NCBI GenBank assembly: GCA_021740585.1
Contig: JAIOZM010000046.1
Span: 1 to 34,432, forward strand
DNA: 34,432 bases
Direction: 5' to 3'
From: Bacteroidales bacterium
GTDB taxonomy: Bacteria; Bacteroidota; Bacteroidia; Bacteroidales; GCA-2748055
Below, one piece after another: positions 1 to 8,748 of this stretch. The notes beneath the pieces were generated by a model. It made no database searches. It was not told the DNA's origin and saw nothing but the letters and a program-made list of their open reading frames with translations. Made by a program: the position numbers and the translations under genes. Numbering within the stretch: the first letter of the stretch is position 1; each line of letters starts with the position of its first letter.

Positions 1-2
1 AT

Positions 3-251
3 AAACGAATGAACAAGTACAAAGACTATATCTTCTCTTTTTTATACCATCCCGAAGTGCCTCCCGATAATAATGCTTCGGAAAGGGCAATCCGCAATAT
101 TAAAGTCAAACAAAAGGTATCAGGCCAGTTTAAAACTCATTGCGGAGCTGAAATCTATGCAATTATACGATCTATTATCGATACCTGCATAAAAAATAAC
201 CAGAATATCTTGTCCGCCTTTCATACTATTGCTAAATTGGTACCTGAATAG
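3..251 (+). CDS. IS66-family transposase, C-terminal part (5' end outside window)
   Basis: The reading frame is open from the window edge to a TAG at 249-251, so only the last ~80 residues are visible. They contain PPDNNASERAIRNIKVKQK followed by a GAEIYAIIRSIIDTCIKNNQN segment, which matches the C-terminal end of IS66 DDE transposases; the E of SERAIR is the expected third catalytic acidic residue. The family cuts and joins DNA ends during transposition. The tail looks complete, but the first ~400 residues lie upstream and cannot be judged. The RHS-like frame begins within a few bases of the stop codon, leaving no room for a normal IS66 right end, so the element was probably truncated or recombined here. 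Confidence 0.85.
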   Translation, partial: KRMNKYKDYIFSFLYHPEVPPDNNASERAIRNIKVKQKVSGQFKTHCGAEIYAIIRSIIDTCIKNNQNILSAFHTIAKLVPE

Positions 252-252
252 T

Positions 253-700
253 TACGAAATCTTTAGTTATGATGAATTAAACCGTTTGGAAACTATAAGT
301 TATAAACAGAATGAAGTTCCCGTAAGCGCCGGAAACCTCTCATTAACTTATGAAGACGGCGGCAATATAAGCTCAAAGTCTGATTTGGCAAATACTATAG
401 TATATGGTGACGGTACAGCCGGCCCCCATGCCCTTACAAGCATAGGAGACCTAAACACCGCCTACCTACCCTCAGACCAGACCATCAGCTACACCAACTT
501 TAATAAAGTATCGTCCATAAGTCAGATGGATGAAAATGGTGATCCCATAAACCTCACATATACCTATGGCCTCGACAGACAAAGAATAAAAACGGTTTTC
601 ACACGTGATGCGGTTACAGAAAAAACAAAATATTTCCTCGGCGATTACGAAGAAGTCACTACTTCCTCGGGCACAAAAAAATACCATTATTTTGGGTGGA
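253..700 (+). pseudogene. RHS/YD-repeat protein fragment
   Basis: The frame reads YDELNRLETISY near its start and later LTYTYGLDRQRIKTVF and a YFLGDYEEVTTSSGTKKYHYFG stretch, all typical of the tyrosine/aspartate (YD) repeat core of RHS-type wall or toxin-delivery proteins. It has no start of its own: similarity begins at about 253, right after the IS66 transposase stop. At about 690-700 the frame appears to break. A neighbouring frame continues as GGTGLCAYPLY and stops soon after, close to the GGGNGLCA-type sequence expected at this point in RHS cores. The fragment is therefore interrupted at both ends and is probably not functional. Family assignment is by eye. Confidence 0.7.
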
Positions 701-772
701 ACAGGATTATGTGCGTATCCCCTCTACCAACCTCGTCTTTCACGCTAGCAGCTGAGTGCCTAAATTTGGCAC

Positions 773-895
773 ATGAGAAATAATCAAAGACATTGCCAGG
801 CTAATATGTTTGCTCACATCGAAGCCTGCAAAAACGGCAACAGGTCTCAAAAAGATTACTGCAAGCAACACCACTTGGTTTATTCTACTCGAAGA
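773..895 (+). pseudogene. IS66-like small accessory orf, 5' fragment
   Basis: An ATG at 773 opens MRNNQRHCQANMFAHIEACK followed by NGNRSQKDYCKQHHLVYST. This resembles the N-terminal helix-turn-helix region of the small first orf of IS66 elements (pattern MF..I..W..SG.SQK.YC......TFYYW). Similarity ends near residue 38; the continuation appears to shift to another frame (FYSKKDKFTQV) and then stops. The usual downstream orfs tnpB and tnpC are absent. With the transposase tail at the window start, this suggests remnants of more than one IS66 copy around an RHS fragment. The match is short, so confidence is moderate. Confidence 0.5.
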
Positions 896-905
896 AAGAT
901 AAATT

Positions 906-953
906 TACCCAGGTCTTGCTCAGGAAAAAAGAGCCTGTGGACTGACCTGGGTA
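906..953 (-). terminator. Candidate terminator hairpin after the VWA gene
   Basis: TACCCAGGTC (906-915) and GACCTGGGTA (944-953) are perfect 10-bp inverted arms, with a small inner GCTC/GAGC stem in the loop. The structure lies 10 bp past the stop of the minus-strand VWA gene and is followed on that strand by AAATTTATC. The T tract is weak, so it could be a processing or boundary palindrome rather than a strong terminator. Confidence 0.45.
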
Positions 954-962
954 TTATAATGT

Positions 963-2846
963 TTAATTCTCCAATTTTGCGAGTCCGCTGGTGGACTTAA
1001 CCAAAGTAATAAATTCAGCTCGGTATCCTTCCTCGTCCTCCCCTTTTGCACTAATGGCAAGTTTCACCACTTGTTCCAGCCTGGCATTGGCTTTGAATTC
1101 AGAATCTCTGAGTATTAGTCCGAATTCAGCAACAGCAGCACTAAATCTAAAGTTATCCGAAAGCTCATTTTTATCAAGTATTTCACCTTGAACCGGCCTT
1201 TCAATCAAGATACTCTTAAATCCGTCAGGCTTTTTGTACCTAAGCTTAATGGTAAGCAATTCAGCATTTTTATTGGGCTTAACATCCCTGAGACCAAGGA
1301 TCTCCTGATATTTCAGGGGATCAATCTTATAGATGCCTTCATCCGATCCGGCTGGTATGATCTCATAAAGAGCAGTAACGGTATGTCCGGCTCCCATTTC
1401 ACCTGCGTCTTTTTTGTCGTCGTTGAAATCCTCATCGTTCAATATTCTGTTTTCATATCCTATTAATCTATAGGCTTTTACTCGCTGTGGATTAAACTCT
1501 AACTGGAACTTCACATCTTTGGCAATGGTGAACAGGGTTCCGCCAAATTCATTAACCAGTACTTTCCTGGCTTCCTGGATATTATCGATATAGGCATAAT
1601 TTCCATTTCCTTTGTCGGCGATGATCTCCATTTTATCGTCTTTGTAATTTCCCATTCCAAATCCGAGAACAGTCATATAGATTCCTTTCTCTCTTTCCTT
1701 TTCTATCATTCTCTCCATTTCTGCATTCGACGATGCTCCCACATTAAAATCGCCGTCGGTTGCCAGAATAATCCGGTTGTTCCCGTCCTCAACAAAGTTC
1801 TCAGAGGCTGTTTTATAGGCAAGAGCCAGTCCTGCGCCACCTGCAGTTGAACCTCCCGCACTGAGCTTTTCAATAGCAGCCAGAATTTTCTCCTTGTTTT
1901 TCCCTGAAGTAGGTTCTAAAACGAGTCCGGCAGCCCCGGCATAAACAACAATCGACACTTTATCTTCAGCCCGAAGCTGATTTACCAGCATTGTAAATGC
2001 AGGCTTTAAAAGTCCGAGTTTATTCTGAGCACTCATGGAACCGGAAACATCAATCAAAAAAACCAGGTTGGAAGCGGGCAGTTCACCCTTGTCGATATCC
2101 ATGCCTTTCAGTCCTACGTGTAATAACTGGTGACCGGTATTCCACGGACAAACAGATAGTTCCGTTGTTACTGAAAATGGATGTTCGTCCTTGGGTTCCG
2201 GGTAATCGTAAGAGAAATAATTAATCATTTCTTCTATTCTAACCGCGTCCTTTGGAGGCATCTGACCGCTGTTTAAATATCTGCGAACATTGGAATAGGA
2301 AGCTTTGTCAACATCTATTGAAAATGTGGATAATGGCGCGTCGATAACGTTTTTATAGCCGTTTTCATGAATGGTTGAATAGCCTTCGGTGTTCCATTGA
2401 ACTTGTGTATTATCCGGCCGGGCAGATCCTGCAAAATACATGGTCTGTGATTCCCTCATGTGTTTTTTTGCTGAAGAGTAACTCACTTTATCCATAGCGG
2501 GAGCAGATATTGCTTCCTCGGCATCATCTGCAAATTCAAATTCCATTTCCAATTGTGTTGACTTAAGTATAACATCGATAATGGATCGGCCTGAGATTTT
2601 CACCTCCCGGCTTTCAAATCCGATAAGAGAGAATAAAAGATGTGTACTCGTGGAACTAATCTGTATGCTGTACTCACCTTTGTAATTGCTGAGAGTATTA
2701 ACATTTGTTCCTTTTACATTTACGATAACTCCTTCTAGTACCGTGCCTTGTTCATCACTAACCGTGCCGGTAATAGTACGACTTTGTGCCTGTATGCTTA
2801 GAGCAGTGATGGACAGAATTACTAAATATGCAATTAATTTTTTCAT
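963..2846 (-). CDS. Secreted von Willebrand factor A protein with carboxypeptidase-like N-domain
   Basis: A 627-residue protein. The start is placed at the ATG giving MKKLIAYLVILSITALSIQAQ, a normal Sec signal peptide; an upstream in-frame ATG would add 24 unlikely residues. Residues ~22-98 form a CarboxypepD_reg-like beta domain (TITGTVSDEQGTVLEGVIVNVKG). Residues ~145-240 match the VWA N-terminal region. A VWA domain follows with the metal-binding motif DVSGS at 266-270 and ATDGDFNVG further on. The C-terminal ~190 residues match the DUF3520 tail, as in YfbK-type proteins. No lipobox or T9SS tail is seen, so it is probably periplasmic. It is divergent from a sigma factor and TonB-like anti-sigma pair, an arrangement recurrent in Bacteroidota, which suggests a shared envelope-sensing role. 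The substrate or partner is unknown. Confidence 0.9.
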   Translation of the reverse strand: MKKLIAYLVILSITALSIQAQSRTITGTVSDEQGTVLEGVIVNVKGTNVNTLSNYKGEYSIQISSTSTHLLFSLIGFESREVKISGRSIIDVILKSTQLEMEFEFADDAEEAISAPAMDKVSYSSAKKHMRESQTMYFAGSARPDNTQVQWNTEGYSTIHENGYKNVIDAPLSTFSIDVDKASYSNVRRYLNSGQMPPKDAVRIEEMINYFSYDYPEPKDEHPFSVTTELSVCPWNTGHQLLHVGLKGMDIDKGELPASNLVFLIDVSGSMSAQNKLGLLKPAFTMLVNQLRAEDKVSIVVYAGAAGLVLEPTSGKNKEKILAAIEKLSAGGSTAGGAGLALAYKTASENFVEDGNNRIILATDGDFNVGASSNAEMERMIEKEREKGIYMTVLGFGMGNYKDDKMEIIADKGNGNYAYIDNIQEARKVLVNEFGGTLFTIAKDVKFQLEFNPQRVKAYRLIGYENRILNDEDFNDDKKDAGEMGAGHTVTALYEIIPAGSDEGIYKIDPLKYQEILGLRDVKPNKNAELLTIKLRYKKPDGFKSILIERPVQGEILDKNELSDNFRFSAAVAEFGLILRDSEFKANARLEQVVKLAISAKGEDEEGYRAEFITLVKSTSGLAKLEN

Positions 2847-2983
2847 GACATTGTGTTTTTGTTTAACTTCACCTGTAGGATGCGGGGGGAGTTGAAATTC
2901 CATAAAAAAACAATTCATTTTTATGTGGGAATTAATTATTTAACTGTAAATGTTTTATTATCTGGCGATTGGAAAAATAAATT

Positions 2984-3126
2984 GTTACACAGAGGAACAC
3001 AGAGAATCCACAGAGTTGCACAGAGTTGCACAAAAAAATGTATGTTTATGCAATCATTTTGGGGAATTCTTAAATCTCTTCCTCTGTGTAACTCAGTGTT
3101 TCCTCTGTGGTTCTCTGTGTAATAAC
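2984..3126. repeat. CACAGAG-type inverted repeat, copy 1
   Basis: The left arm (2984-3032) carries several CACAGAG units (GTTACACAGAGGAACACAGA and onward). The right arm (about 3079-3126) carries their complement (CCTCTGTGTAACTCAGTG, then CTCTGTGTAATAAC). The arms are imperfect and could fold into a long hairpin. The open frames here (for example one with TEEHRESTELHR) are by-products of the repeat, not genes. A related repeat lies at 24764-24860. The element sits between the divergent VWA and sigma-factor genes. Confidence 0.75.
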
Positions 3127-3167
3127 AGCATAAAAATTGGCGGCCAATTGCAATTAGAATATATAAT

Positions 3168-3743
3168 TTGAACATCAAAGACCAACATACCGACGAATAT
3201 CTATTGCAAAGCTTTCGGGAAAGTGCCAATCTCGATTTGCTTGGGGAACTGTATAATAAATATATGCATCTGGTTTATGGGGTTTGTTTGAAGTATTTGC
3301 AGGACAGGGAAAGCTCAAAGGATGCGGTGATGCAAATTTTCGAGAAGCTGATCACTGAAATTCCAAAAAACGACATTAAAAATTTCAAAAGCTGGCTGTA
3401 TGTAGTTTCTAAAAATCATTCTTTGATGCATCTGAGGTCGGAAAAAACCAAAGGAGAGCAAAACAAAAAATTCATAATAGAGCAGGAAATTTTTATGGAA
3501 TATGAGGAAGTGGTGCATCCTATAGATGAAGATAAACCGGATATGGATGCTGCTCTTCGCGAATGTATTGAAAGACTAAAGGATGAGCAACAAAAATGCA
3601 TACAATTGTTCTATCTGGAGGAGAAGTCGTATAAGGAAATCTGTGAACTGTTGAAGCTGGAGGAAAAGAAAGTGAAAAGCTTCTTGCAAAATGGAAAAAG
3701 AAATTTGAAACTTTGTTTAGAAAGTAAAAATGTCAGACAATAA
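3168..3743 (+). CDS. RNA polymerase sigma-70 family (ECF-like) sigma factor
   Basis: The protein has 191 residues. Residues ~10-90 match sigma region 2 (ELYNKYMHLVYGVCLKYLQD, then SSKDAVMQIFEKL and FKSWLYVVSKNH). Residues ~125-185 match region 4 with its helix-turn-helix (QQKCIQLFYLEEKSYKEICE, then LKLEEKKVKSFLQNGKRNLK). It should direct RNA polymerase to a dedicated promoter set. The only usable start before region 2 is TTG at 3168; no ATG lies in frame until 3264, inside region 2. The last 14 bases overlap the next gene, which encodes a single-pass membrane protein with the look of its anti-sigma partner. The gene is divergent from the VWA gene. The regulon cannot be read from this window. 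Confidence 0.92.
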   Translation: MNIKDQHTDEYLLQSFRESANLDLLGELYNKYMHLVYGVCLKYLQDRESSKDAVMQIFEKLITEIPKNDIKNFKSWLYVVSKNHSLMHLRSEKTKGEQNKKFIIEQEIFMEYEEVVHPIDEDKPDMDAALRECIERLKDEQQKCIQLFYLEEKSYKEICELLKLEEKKVKSFLQNGKRNLKLCLESKNVRQ

Positions 3744-4950
3744 AGGAAATATAAACTCTTCTGTCGGGAAAATCCTCGATTATCTCCGCGATCTGCTTGG
3801 GGGTCGTGAAAGGAATGCCCTGGAAAGAAATCTTGAAAAAGATGCTTTTGAAAAAGAGGCCATGGAAGGCTTTCAAACACTTTCCCCTGATGAACTTGAG
3901 TCCGATCTCCGCCAAATAAAGTCACAATTGAATACGCGTATAAATCGGGGACGTCGGATAATGATTTATAGGATAGCCGCCGGAATTGCCATAATCCTCA
4001 GTCTGTCATTGAGTTATTTATTGGTGTTCAACAGGCAAATGGATGAGTTCCCTGAAAATCTGCGGGTTTCTGAACAAATTGAAAGAGAGGAAAAGTCCGT
4101 TGACAAAGCTTTTGATCTTACCGGGGCAGATTCAAATCAAACAGAAGCCGGATCGATAGATGAAATAAGAGAATCTGAAATTCCCAAAAAAGAAGCCAAA
4201 CCGGTCGCTGAAGATAAAATAGCATCTGTTTCTAAACCTGATAAAGCCGATGAGAAAACGATAACTCCGGAAGAGACTGTTTTTGTAATGGATGATGAAG
4301 ATCTGACAGAAGTTACCCTTGAGTTTAGCGAAGAATATGAAGTGGCAGAAGTCCGGGAGCAGATGGTGGTCGCTGCCTTTAAATCAACTGTTGAAAAAGG
4401 AGTAGGCGAAAACCTTGGTTCTCAGGCTGATTCGGAAGTTATTAGCCCGGTTGCTGTTAATGAGTTTTCTATGGAGAAGTCCGCCTCCCGCGCAAAAAAA
4501 TCAGCTGCGACTCCCACGGTATCAGCGGCTGAGTCAGATGTGACCGTTAATGAAATGGGCTTTCGGATGCAAATGGATTCTGTGTCGGCATTTTCATTGG
4601 AAGAAGTTTTAATTATTGATCTTGATGAGGACAAGGAGATAAGCAATTATATTCCTGCCAAACCCGAAACCGGCATGAGAAATTATCGAAAATATCTCTA
4701 TGAGAACATTCGTATTCAGGAGGCTCTTCCTGAAAAAAACAGAGCCGTGGTTATTCTTGGTTTTATAATTAACGAAAAAGGTAAGGCCGAACAATTCCGG
4801 CTTATAGAAAGTCCTGACACCAGTTTCAGCAAAGAGGCTATACGACTTATTGAGGAGGGTCCGCTTTGGATTCCCGCCAAACGATCGGGTATATTTAGTC
4901 CGGACGAAATTAGACTCAGAATCGTTTTTAAGAATAAATTCGTTGAATAA
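3730..4950 (+). CDS. Putative anti-sigma / TonB-like C-terminal membrane protein
   Basis: The protein has 406 residues. Residues ~10-60 (ILDYLRDLLGGRERNALERN and onward) resemble the cytoplasmic N-terminus of Bacteroidota anti-sigma-like proteins. A single transmembrane helix lies at about 79-100 (MIYRIAAGIAIILSLSLSYL). An acidic, low-complexity, Glu/Ala/Lys-rich linker follows. The last ~90 residues resemble the TonB C-terminal domain (YENIRIQEALPEKNRAVVIL, then IINEKGKAEQFRLIESPDTS and PLWIPAKR). It starts inside the sigma-factor gene, so the two are probably translationally coupled. The inferred role is to hold the sigma factor at the inner membrane and sense a periplasmic signal through the TonB-like end. 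No zinc-binding anti-sigma motif is visible, so the anti-sigma role rests on context. Confidence 0.75.
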   Translation: MSDNKGNINSSVGKILDYLRDLLGGRERNALERNLEKDAFEKEAMEGFQTLSPDELESDLRQIKSQLNTRINRGRRIMIYRIAAGIAIILSLSLSYLLVFNRQMDEFPENLRVSEQIEREEKSVDKAFDLTGADSNQTEAGSIDEIRESEIPKKEAKPVAEDKIASVSKPDKADEKTITPEETVFVMDDEDLTEVTLEFSEEYEVAEVREQMVVAAFKSTVEKGVGENLGSQADSEVISPVAVNEFSMEKSASRAKKSAATPTVSAAESDVTVNEMGFRMQMDSVSAFSLEEVLIIDLDEDKEISNYIPAKPETGMRNYRKYLYENIRIQEALPEKNRAVVILGFIINEKGKAEQFRLIESPDTSFSKEAIRLIEEGPLWIPAKRSGIFSPDEIRLRIVFKNKFVE

Positions 4951-4989
4951 ACTAAAAAACATATCCCGCAATTAATACCCCGGAATTTA

Positions 4990-4997
4990 TATCTTTG
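4990..4997 (+). promoter_or_regulatory. Candidate -7 promoter element for the CotH gene
   Basis: TATCTTTG fits the Bacteroidota -7 consensus TAnnTTTG and ends 8 bp before the ATG at 5006, implying a very short leader. No clear TTTG box is seen 17-23 bp upstream, so support is partial. Confidence 0.4.
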
Positions 4998-5005
4998 GCT
5001 CCTGT

Positions 5006-7198
5006 ATGAAAAAAATTCTATCAATTTTAGCCGCTACCGTCCTGTTTTCGGCTTTTAGTTTCTCTCAGGATTTTTTAAATTGGGAATCTCTTGTAAATGC
5101 AGAATTTACATGGCGTTATTCTCTTGGGAACGATACTGTACCTGAAAACTGGAAGGCGTTGAATTATGAAGACAGTAACTGGGCATCGGGATCCGGAGGA
5201 ATAGGTTATGAAGACGGGGATGACGCAACGATTATTACTCAAACAAGCTGTTTGTACATCCGGCATAATTTCAATATAATAAACCTTTCAGAAATACAAT
5301 CTTTGCAACTTTATCTCGACTATGACGATGGATTTATTGCCTATCTGAATGGTATAGAAATAGCACGTGAAAATATGACAAATGCTGGTGTTAATCCTTC
5401 ATTCGATCAGTTTACCGACCATTGTGATCATGAAGCAAAAATGCCTGTCGGCGGTCTTCCCGATAAATTTTCTATCGACCAAACTTTAATAAGCAGCGTT
5501 CTTATTGAAGGTGAAAATTGTCTGGCTGTTGAAATACATAACTGCTCCGCCACTTCTTCTGATTTGTCATCTTCCACCTGGCTTATAGCCTCAACAAATA
5601 ATACTTCAGACAAATATTATGAAACTCCCGGTTGGTTTGTTGCCCCAACCGACGGAAGCTCGAAGTTGCCTCTTATTGTAATTGAAACCAACCATGTTGA
5701 AATCCCAAACGAACCAAAAATTGAGGCCTTTATGAAAGTAATCGACAATGGCTTGGGAATGACAAACTATATAAGCGATGCCGGTACCGATTATTCCGGA
5801 AAAATTGGAATTGAAGTACGTGGTCAAAGTTCGCAGTATTTTTTTCCTAAAGATTCCTATTCTGTAGAAACGAGAGATGAGTTTGGAGAGGATTTGAAAG
5901 CAAACCTTCTTGGCATGCCCGAAGAAAGTGATTGGATATTGCATGCGCCTTATTCTGACAAAACACTCATGAGAAATGCCCTTACCTACCATCTCGGTAT
6001 TAAAATGGGAGACTGGGCGCCTCGTTTTAAATATTGTGAGCTGTATCTTAATGGAGATTATCAGGGGATTTATCTTTTAATGGAAAAAATTAAACGCGAT
6101 GGCGACAGGGTTGATGTCGAGAAAACCAATTCCACACATAATTCCGGCGACAGCCTGACCGGTGGGTATATTGTACGTGTTGATAAAGTGGACGGACTAA
6201 CCCAAAACCTAGATTATTTTTTTGGAAGTGCCGGATATGCCTTTCCAGGTTCAAGAGATTATGCCTTTAGCTATTATTATCCAGAAGCTGAAAAAATTAC
6301 TTCTGAACAGAAGATTTATATCAGGGATTTTCTTTATGATCTGGAAACAGCCTTAAATGCGCCTTATTTTAAGGATCCGGAAACCGGTTTCAGGAAGTTT
6401 ATGGACGGAAATTCCTTTGCTGATTTTCAGATTATGCAGGAACTGGGGAATAATGTTGATGGCTACAGATATAGCACTTATTTCAATAAAAATGCCGATT
6501 CAAAAGACGGACGATTGCATGCCGGTCCATTATGGGATTTTAATTTATGCTATGGAAATGTAAATTATGCCGACAGAAATTTTTCTACAACAGAATGGTT
6601 ATATCCCAATTATGGTCCTTATGAATATCAAACCATGCACTGGTGGTCACGCCTAATGCAAGATCCCGATTATCAGCAAAACCTGATGAAACGGTATTCC
6701 ATTTTCAGGAATACTTTCTTCAGCAACGACAGCATTATGGGCTACATCGACGAAACGATAGATTATCTGGGGGAAGCGATTGACAGAAATTTTATTCGCT
6801 GGCCCATACTTGGTATTGAAATCTGGCCTAATAAATTCATAGGGAACAGCTATGTGGAGGAAATAAATTTCTTTAAAACATGGCTTGCTGATCGATTGAC
6901 TTTTTTGGATAATAACTGGTATTACGACGTGGGTATCGGGAGCAGATCTCTTTCAAATGTTTTTGATGTAATTGTATATCCAAACCCGGTTTCGGCATAC
7001 CTAAATATTGAGATAAGGGATAAAGATCTATATAATTACCGACTTCAATTATACGATCTCACCGGAAAGCTCATACTTGAAAATTCTATGAGTAAAGGTG
7101 AAAGTATCAACCTCAGCTTTATTGAAAAGGGAATTTATATCTTGAAACTATCTTCGGAAGAGGAATTGTTTTATAATCAGAAACTTATTAAGCAATAA
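5006..7198 (+). CDS. Secreted CotH-kinase family protein with T9SS sorting domain
   Basis: The protein has 730 residues. Residues 1-20 are a Sec signal peptide (MKKILSILAATVLFSAFSFS). Residues ~25-200 form a beta-rich galactose-binding-like domain (LDYDDGFIAYLNGIEIARE). Residues ~215-560 match the CotH kinase-like fold: IEVRGQSSQYFFPKDSY, LLGMPEESDWILHAPYSDK, LYLNGDYQGIYLLMEKIKRD and GPLWDFNLCYGN at about 507-518. CotH of Bacillus is a spore-coat protein kinase; the family is also widespread in secreted proteins of other phyla. The last ~75 residues (VIVYPNPVSAYLNIEI, LYDLTGKLI, GIYILKLSSEE) are a type A T9SS sorting domain, so the protein should be exported and anchored at the cell surface. 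Kinase activity and substrate are not shown by sequence. It is convergent with proA. Confidence 0.9.
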   Translation: MKKILSILAATVLFSAFSFSQDFLNWESLVNAEFTWRYSLGNDTVPENWKALNYEDSNWASGSGGIGYEDGDDATIITQTSCLYIRHNFNIINLSEIQSLQLYLDYDDGFIAYLNGIEIARENMTNAGVNPSFDQFTDHCDHEAKMPVGGLPDKFSIDQTLISSVLIEGENCLAVEIHNCSATSSDLSSSTWLIASTNNTSDKYYETPGWFVAPTDGSSKLPLIVIETNHVEIPNEPKIEAFMKVIDNGLGMTNYISDAGTDYSGKIGIEVRGQSSQYFFPKDSYSVETRDEFGEDLKANLLGMPEESDWILHAPYSDKTLMRNALTYHLGIKMGDWAPRFKYCELYLNGDYQGIYLLMEKIKRDGDRVDVEKTNSTHNSGDSLTGGYIVRVDKVDGLTQNLDYFFGSAGYAFPGSRDYAFSYYYPEAEKITSEQKIYIRDFLYDLETALNAPYFKDPETGFRKFMDGNSFADFQIMQELGNNVDGYRYSTYFNKNADSKDGRLHAGPLWDFNLCYGNVNYADRNFSTTEWLYPNYGPYEYQTMHWWSRLMQDPDYQQNLMKRYSIFRNTFFSNDSIMGYIDETIDYLGEAIDRNFIRWPILGIEIWPNKFIGNSYVEEINFFKTWLADRLTFLDNNWYYDVGIGSRSLSNVFDVIVYPNPVSAYLNIEIRDKDLYNYRLQLYDLTGKLILENSMSKGESINLSFIEKGIYILKLSSEEELFYNQKLIKQ

Positions 7199-7261
7199 AA
7201 ATCCTCTTGCCTTCGTAAATGGCAAACAAAAAATCCTGATCAGATCTTTAAAATAACAATC

Positions 7262-8509
7262 CTACTCCCGAATCTGGCCACTGCCGTAAATAATATACTT
7301 TGTGGTAGTTAATTCTTTCAAGCCCATTGGACCCCGGGCGTGCAATTTTTGTGTGCTGATTCCTATTTCTGCTCCAAAACCAAATTCGTATCCATCGGTA
7401 AAACGGGTTGAAGCATTTACATAAACGGCAGCGGAGTCAACCTCATCCAGAAATTTCTGGGCATTGCTATAATTCTCGGTAATGATAGCTTCCGAATGCT
7501 TTGTTCCGTACTTTTCAATATGCTCCATAGCCTCTTCCAGCGTATCAACCACTTTTGCTGAAATTATATAATCGAGATATTCCGTTCCCCAATCTTCTTC
7601 CGTTGCCGGAAGAGCCGATGAAAGAATTTCGCAAACCGCTTTATCTCCCCTGATCTCAACATCCTTTTCCTGTAATTTAGCAGCAATTGATGGTAACAAT
7701 TCTTTAGCCACGGCAGAGTGAATAATCAGGCTTTCTGCCGCATTACAAACTCCCGGACGATGGGTTTTAGCATTAAAAACAATATCTATGGCTTGCCTGT
7801 GATTCGCATATTCATCTACATAAATATGACAATTCCCCACCCCCGTTTCAATTACCGGAACAGTGCTGTTCATCACCACACTTTGAATAAGTCCTGCGCC
7901 CCCCCGGGGGATAAGCAAATCGAGATATTCATTCATCTTCATCAGACCAACGGCACTTTCCCTACTGGTGTCCTGAATAAGCTGAACTGAATCTTCAGGC
8001 AGACCCGCTTCCTTCAACGACTTCCTCAAAATATTTACTATGGCGTAATTCGAATGAAAAGCTTCCTTTCCTCCCCTTAGAATTACCACGTTTCCGGTTT
8101 TTATACACAAGCCAAAAACATCGGCGGTAACATTGGGACGCGATTCGTAAATCATTCCGATTACTCCTATCGGCACCCGTTTTTGTCCGATTTTGAGTCC
8201 GTTCGGACGCTGTTTCATTGAAATTACTTCCCCTACCGGGTCTTCGAGATTTACCAAATCTTTAAGCGCATCCGCAATGCCCACAATTCTTTCTTCGGTA
8301 AGAAGCAAACGGTCGACAATCGCACCTTTTAATCCGCTGATATTAGCATTTTCAATATCTGTTTCATTGGCAGACAGGATTTCTGCAGTGCCTTTAATCA
8401 GATTATCTGCAGTAATTTGCAAAGCTGCATTTTTCTTTGAGGAAGATGCTGTACCAAGACTTTTTGCGGCTATTTTGGCTTTTATTCCTATTATAACTAG
8501 TTCTTCCAT
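7262..8509 (-). CDS. proA: Glutamate-5-semialdehyde dehydrogenase
   Basis: The protein has 415 residues, normal for ProA. It reduces gamma-glutamyl phosphate to glutamate-5-semialdehyde with NADPH, the second step of proline synthesis, in the cytoplasm. The family signature around the catalytic cysteine is [14 protein letters not shown], with Cys at residue 255. [20 protein letters not shown] and the C-terminal [19 protein letters not shown] are also typical. It is the last gene of the arginine/proline run and is separated from proB by 239 bp that contain a strong hairpin, so its expression may differ from the upstream genes. The start at 8509 gives the usual N-terminus. Confidence 0.97.
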   Translation of the reverse strand: MEELVIIGIKAKIAAKSLGTASSSKKNAALQITADNLIKGTAEILSANETDIENANISGLKGAIVDRLLLTEERIVGIADALKDLVNLEDPVGEVISMKQRPNGLKIGQKRVPIGVIGMIYESRPNVTADVFGLCIKTGNVVILRGGKEAFHSNYAIVNILRKSLKEAGLPEDSVQLIQDTSRESAVGLMKMNEYLDLLIPRGGAGLIQSVVMNSTVPVIETGVGNCHIYVDEYANHRQAIDIVFNAKTHRPGVCNAAESLIIHSAVAKELLPSIAAKLQEKDVEIRGDKAVCEILSSALPATEEDWGTEYLDYIISAKVVDTLEEAMEHIEKYGTKHSEAIITENYSNAQKFLDEVDSAAVYVNASTRFTDGYEFGFGAEIGISTQKLHARGPMGLKELTTTKYIIYGSGQIRE

Positions 8510-8594
8510 TTTTTATGTTATTGGTTCTACCCTTTTTTTATAAGGGCTTATGATAATTTATCCACCATATATTAGGTTAATAATTTTGATGTCG

Positions 8595-8619
8595 CAGCTC
8601 TGGGCTACGCCCAGAGCTG
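8595..8619. repeat. Perfect 11-bp-arm hairpin in the proB-proA spacer
   Basis: CAGCTCTGGGC (8595-8605), a TAC loop, then GCCCAGAGCTG (8609-8619) form a GC-rich stem. It is transcribed between proB and proA. No T run follows on the minus strand, so it is not a typical intrinsic terminator; an RNA-processing or attenuation signal or a dispersed palindromic repeat is possible. Apart from this, 8510-8748 holds no visible gene. Confidence 0.7.
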
Positions 8620-8748
8620 TTTGATTTCAGGCCTTTGGCCCTGGTTCTTTTTTGTGCGCTCTAATTTCAAATTGAAATACAGCAAGAAAAAATTATTTGT
8701 GGCCCTTTAAATATAACAAAGCCTCTGCTGTCTAAAGTCTGTCCCAAC

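Noticed and set aside
2984-3126. Possible CRISPR-like array
   Set aside because: The CACAGAG units are short, irregularly spaced and arranged as an inverted repeat, with no constant-length spacers and no cas genes nearby.
2853-3229. Overlapping open frames on both strands between the VWA and sigma-factor genes
   Set aside because: They lie wholly or mostly in the CACAGAG inverted repeat and read as low-complexity HRESTELHR-type sequence, which is a by-product of the repeat.
8193-8543. 116-codon plus-strand frame over the start of proA
   Set aside because: It is antisense to a clear proA with full motifs, has no family resemblance and is Ser/Ile-rich like a shadow frame.
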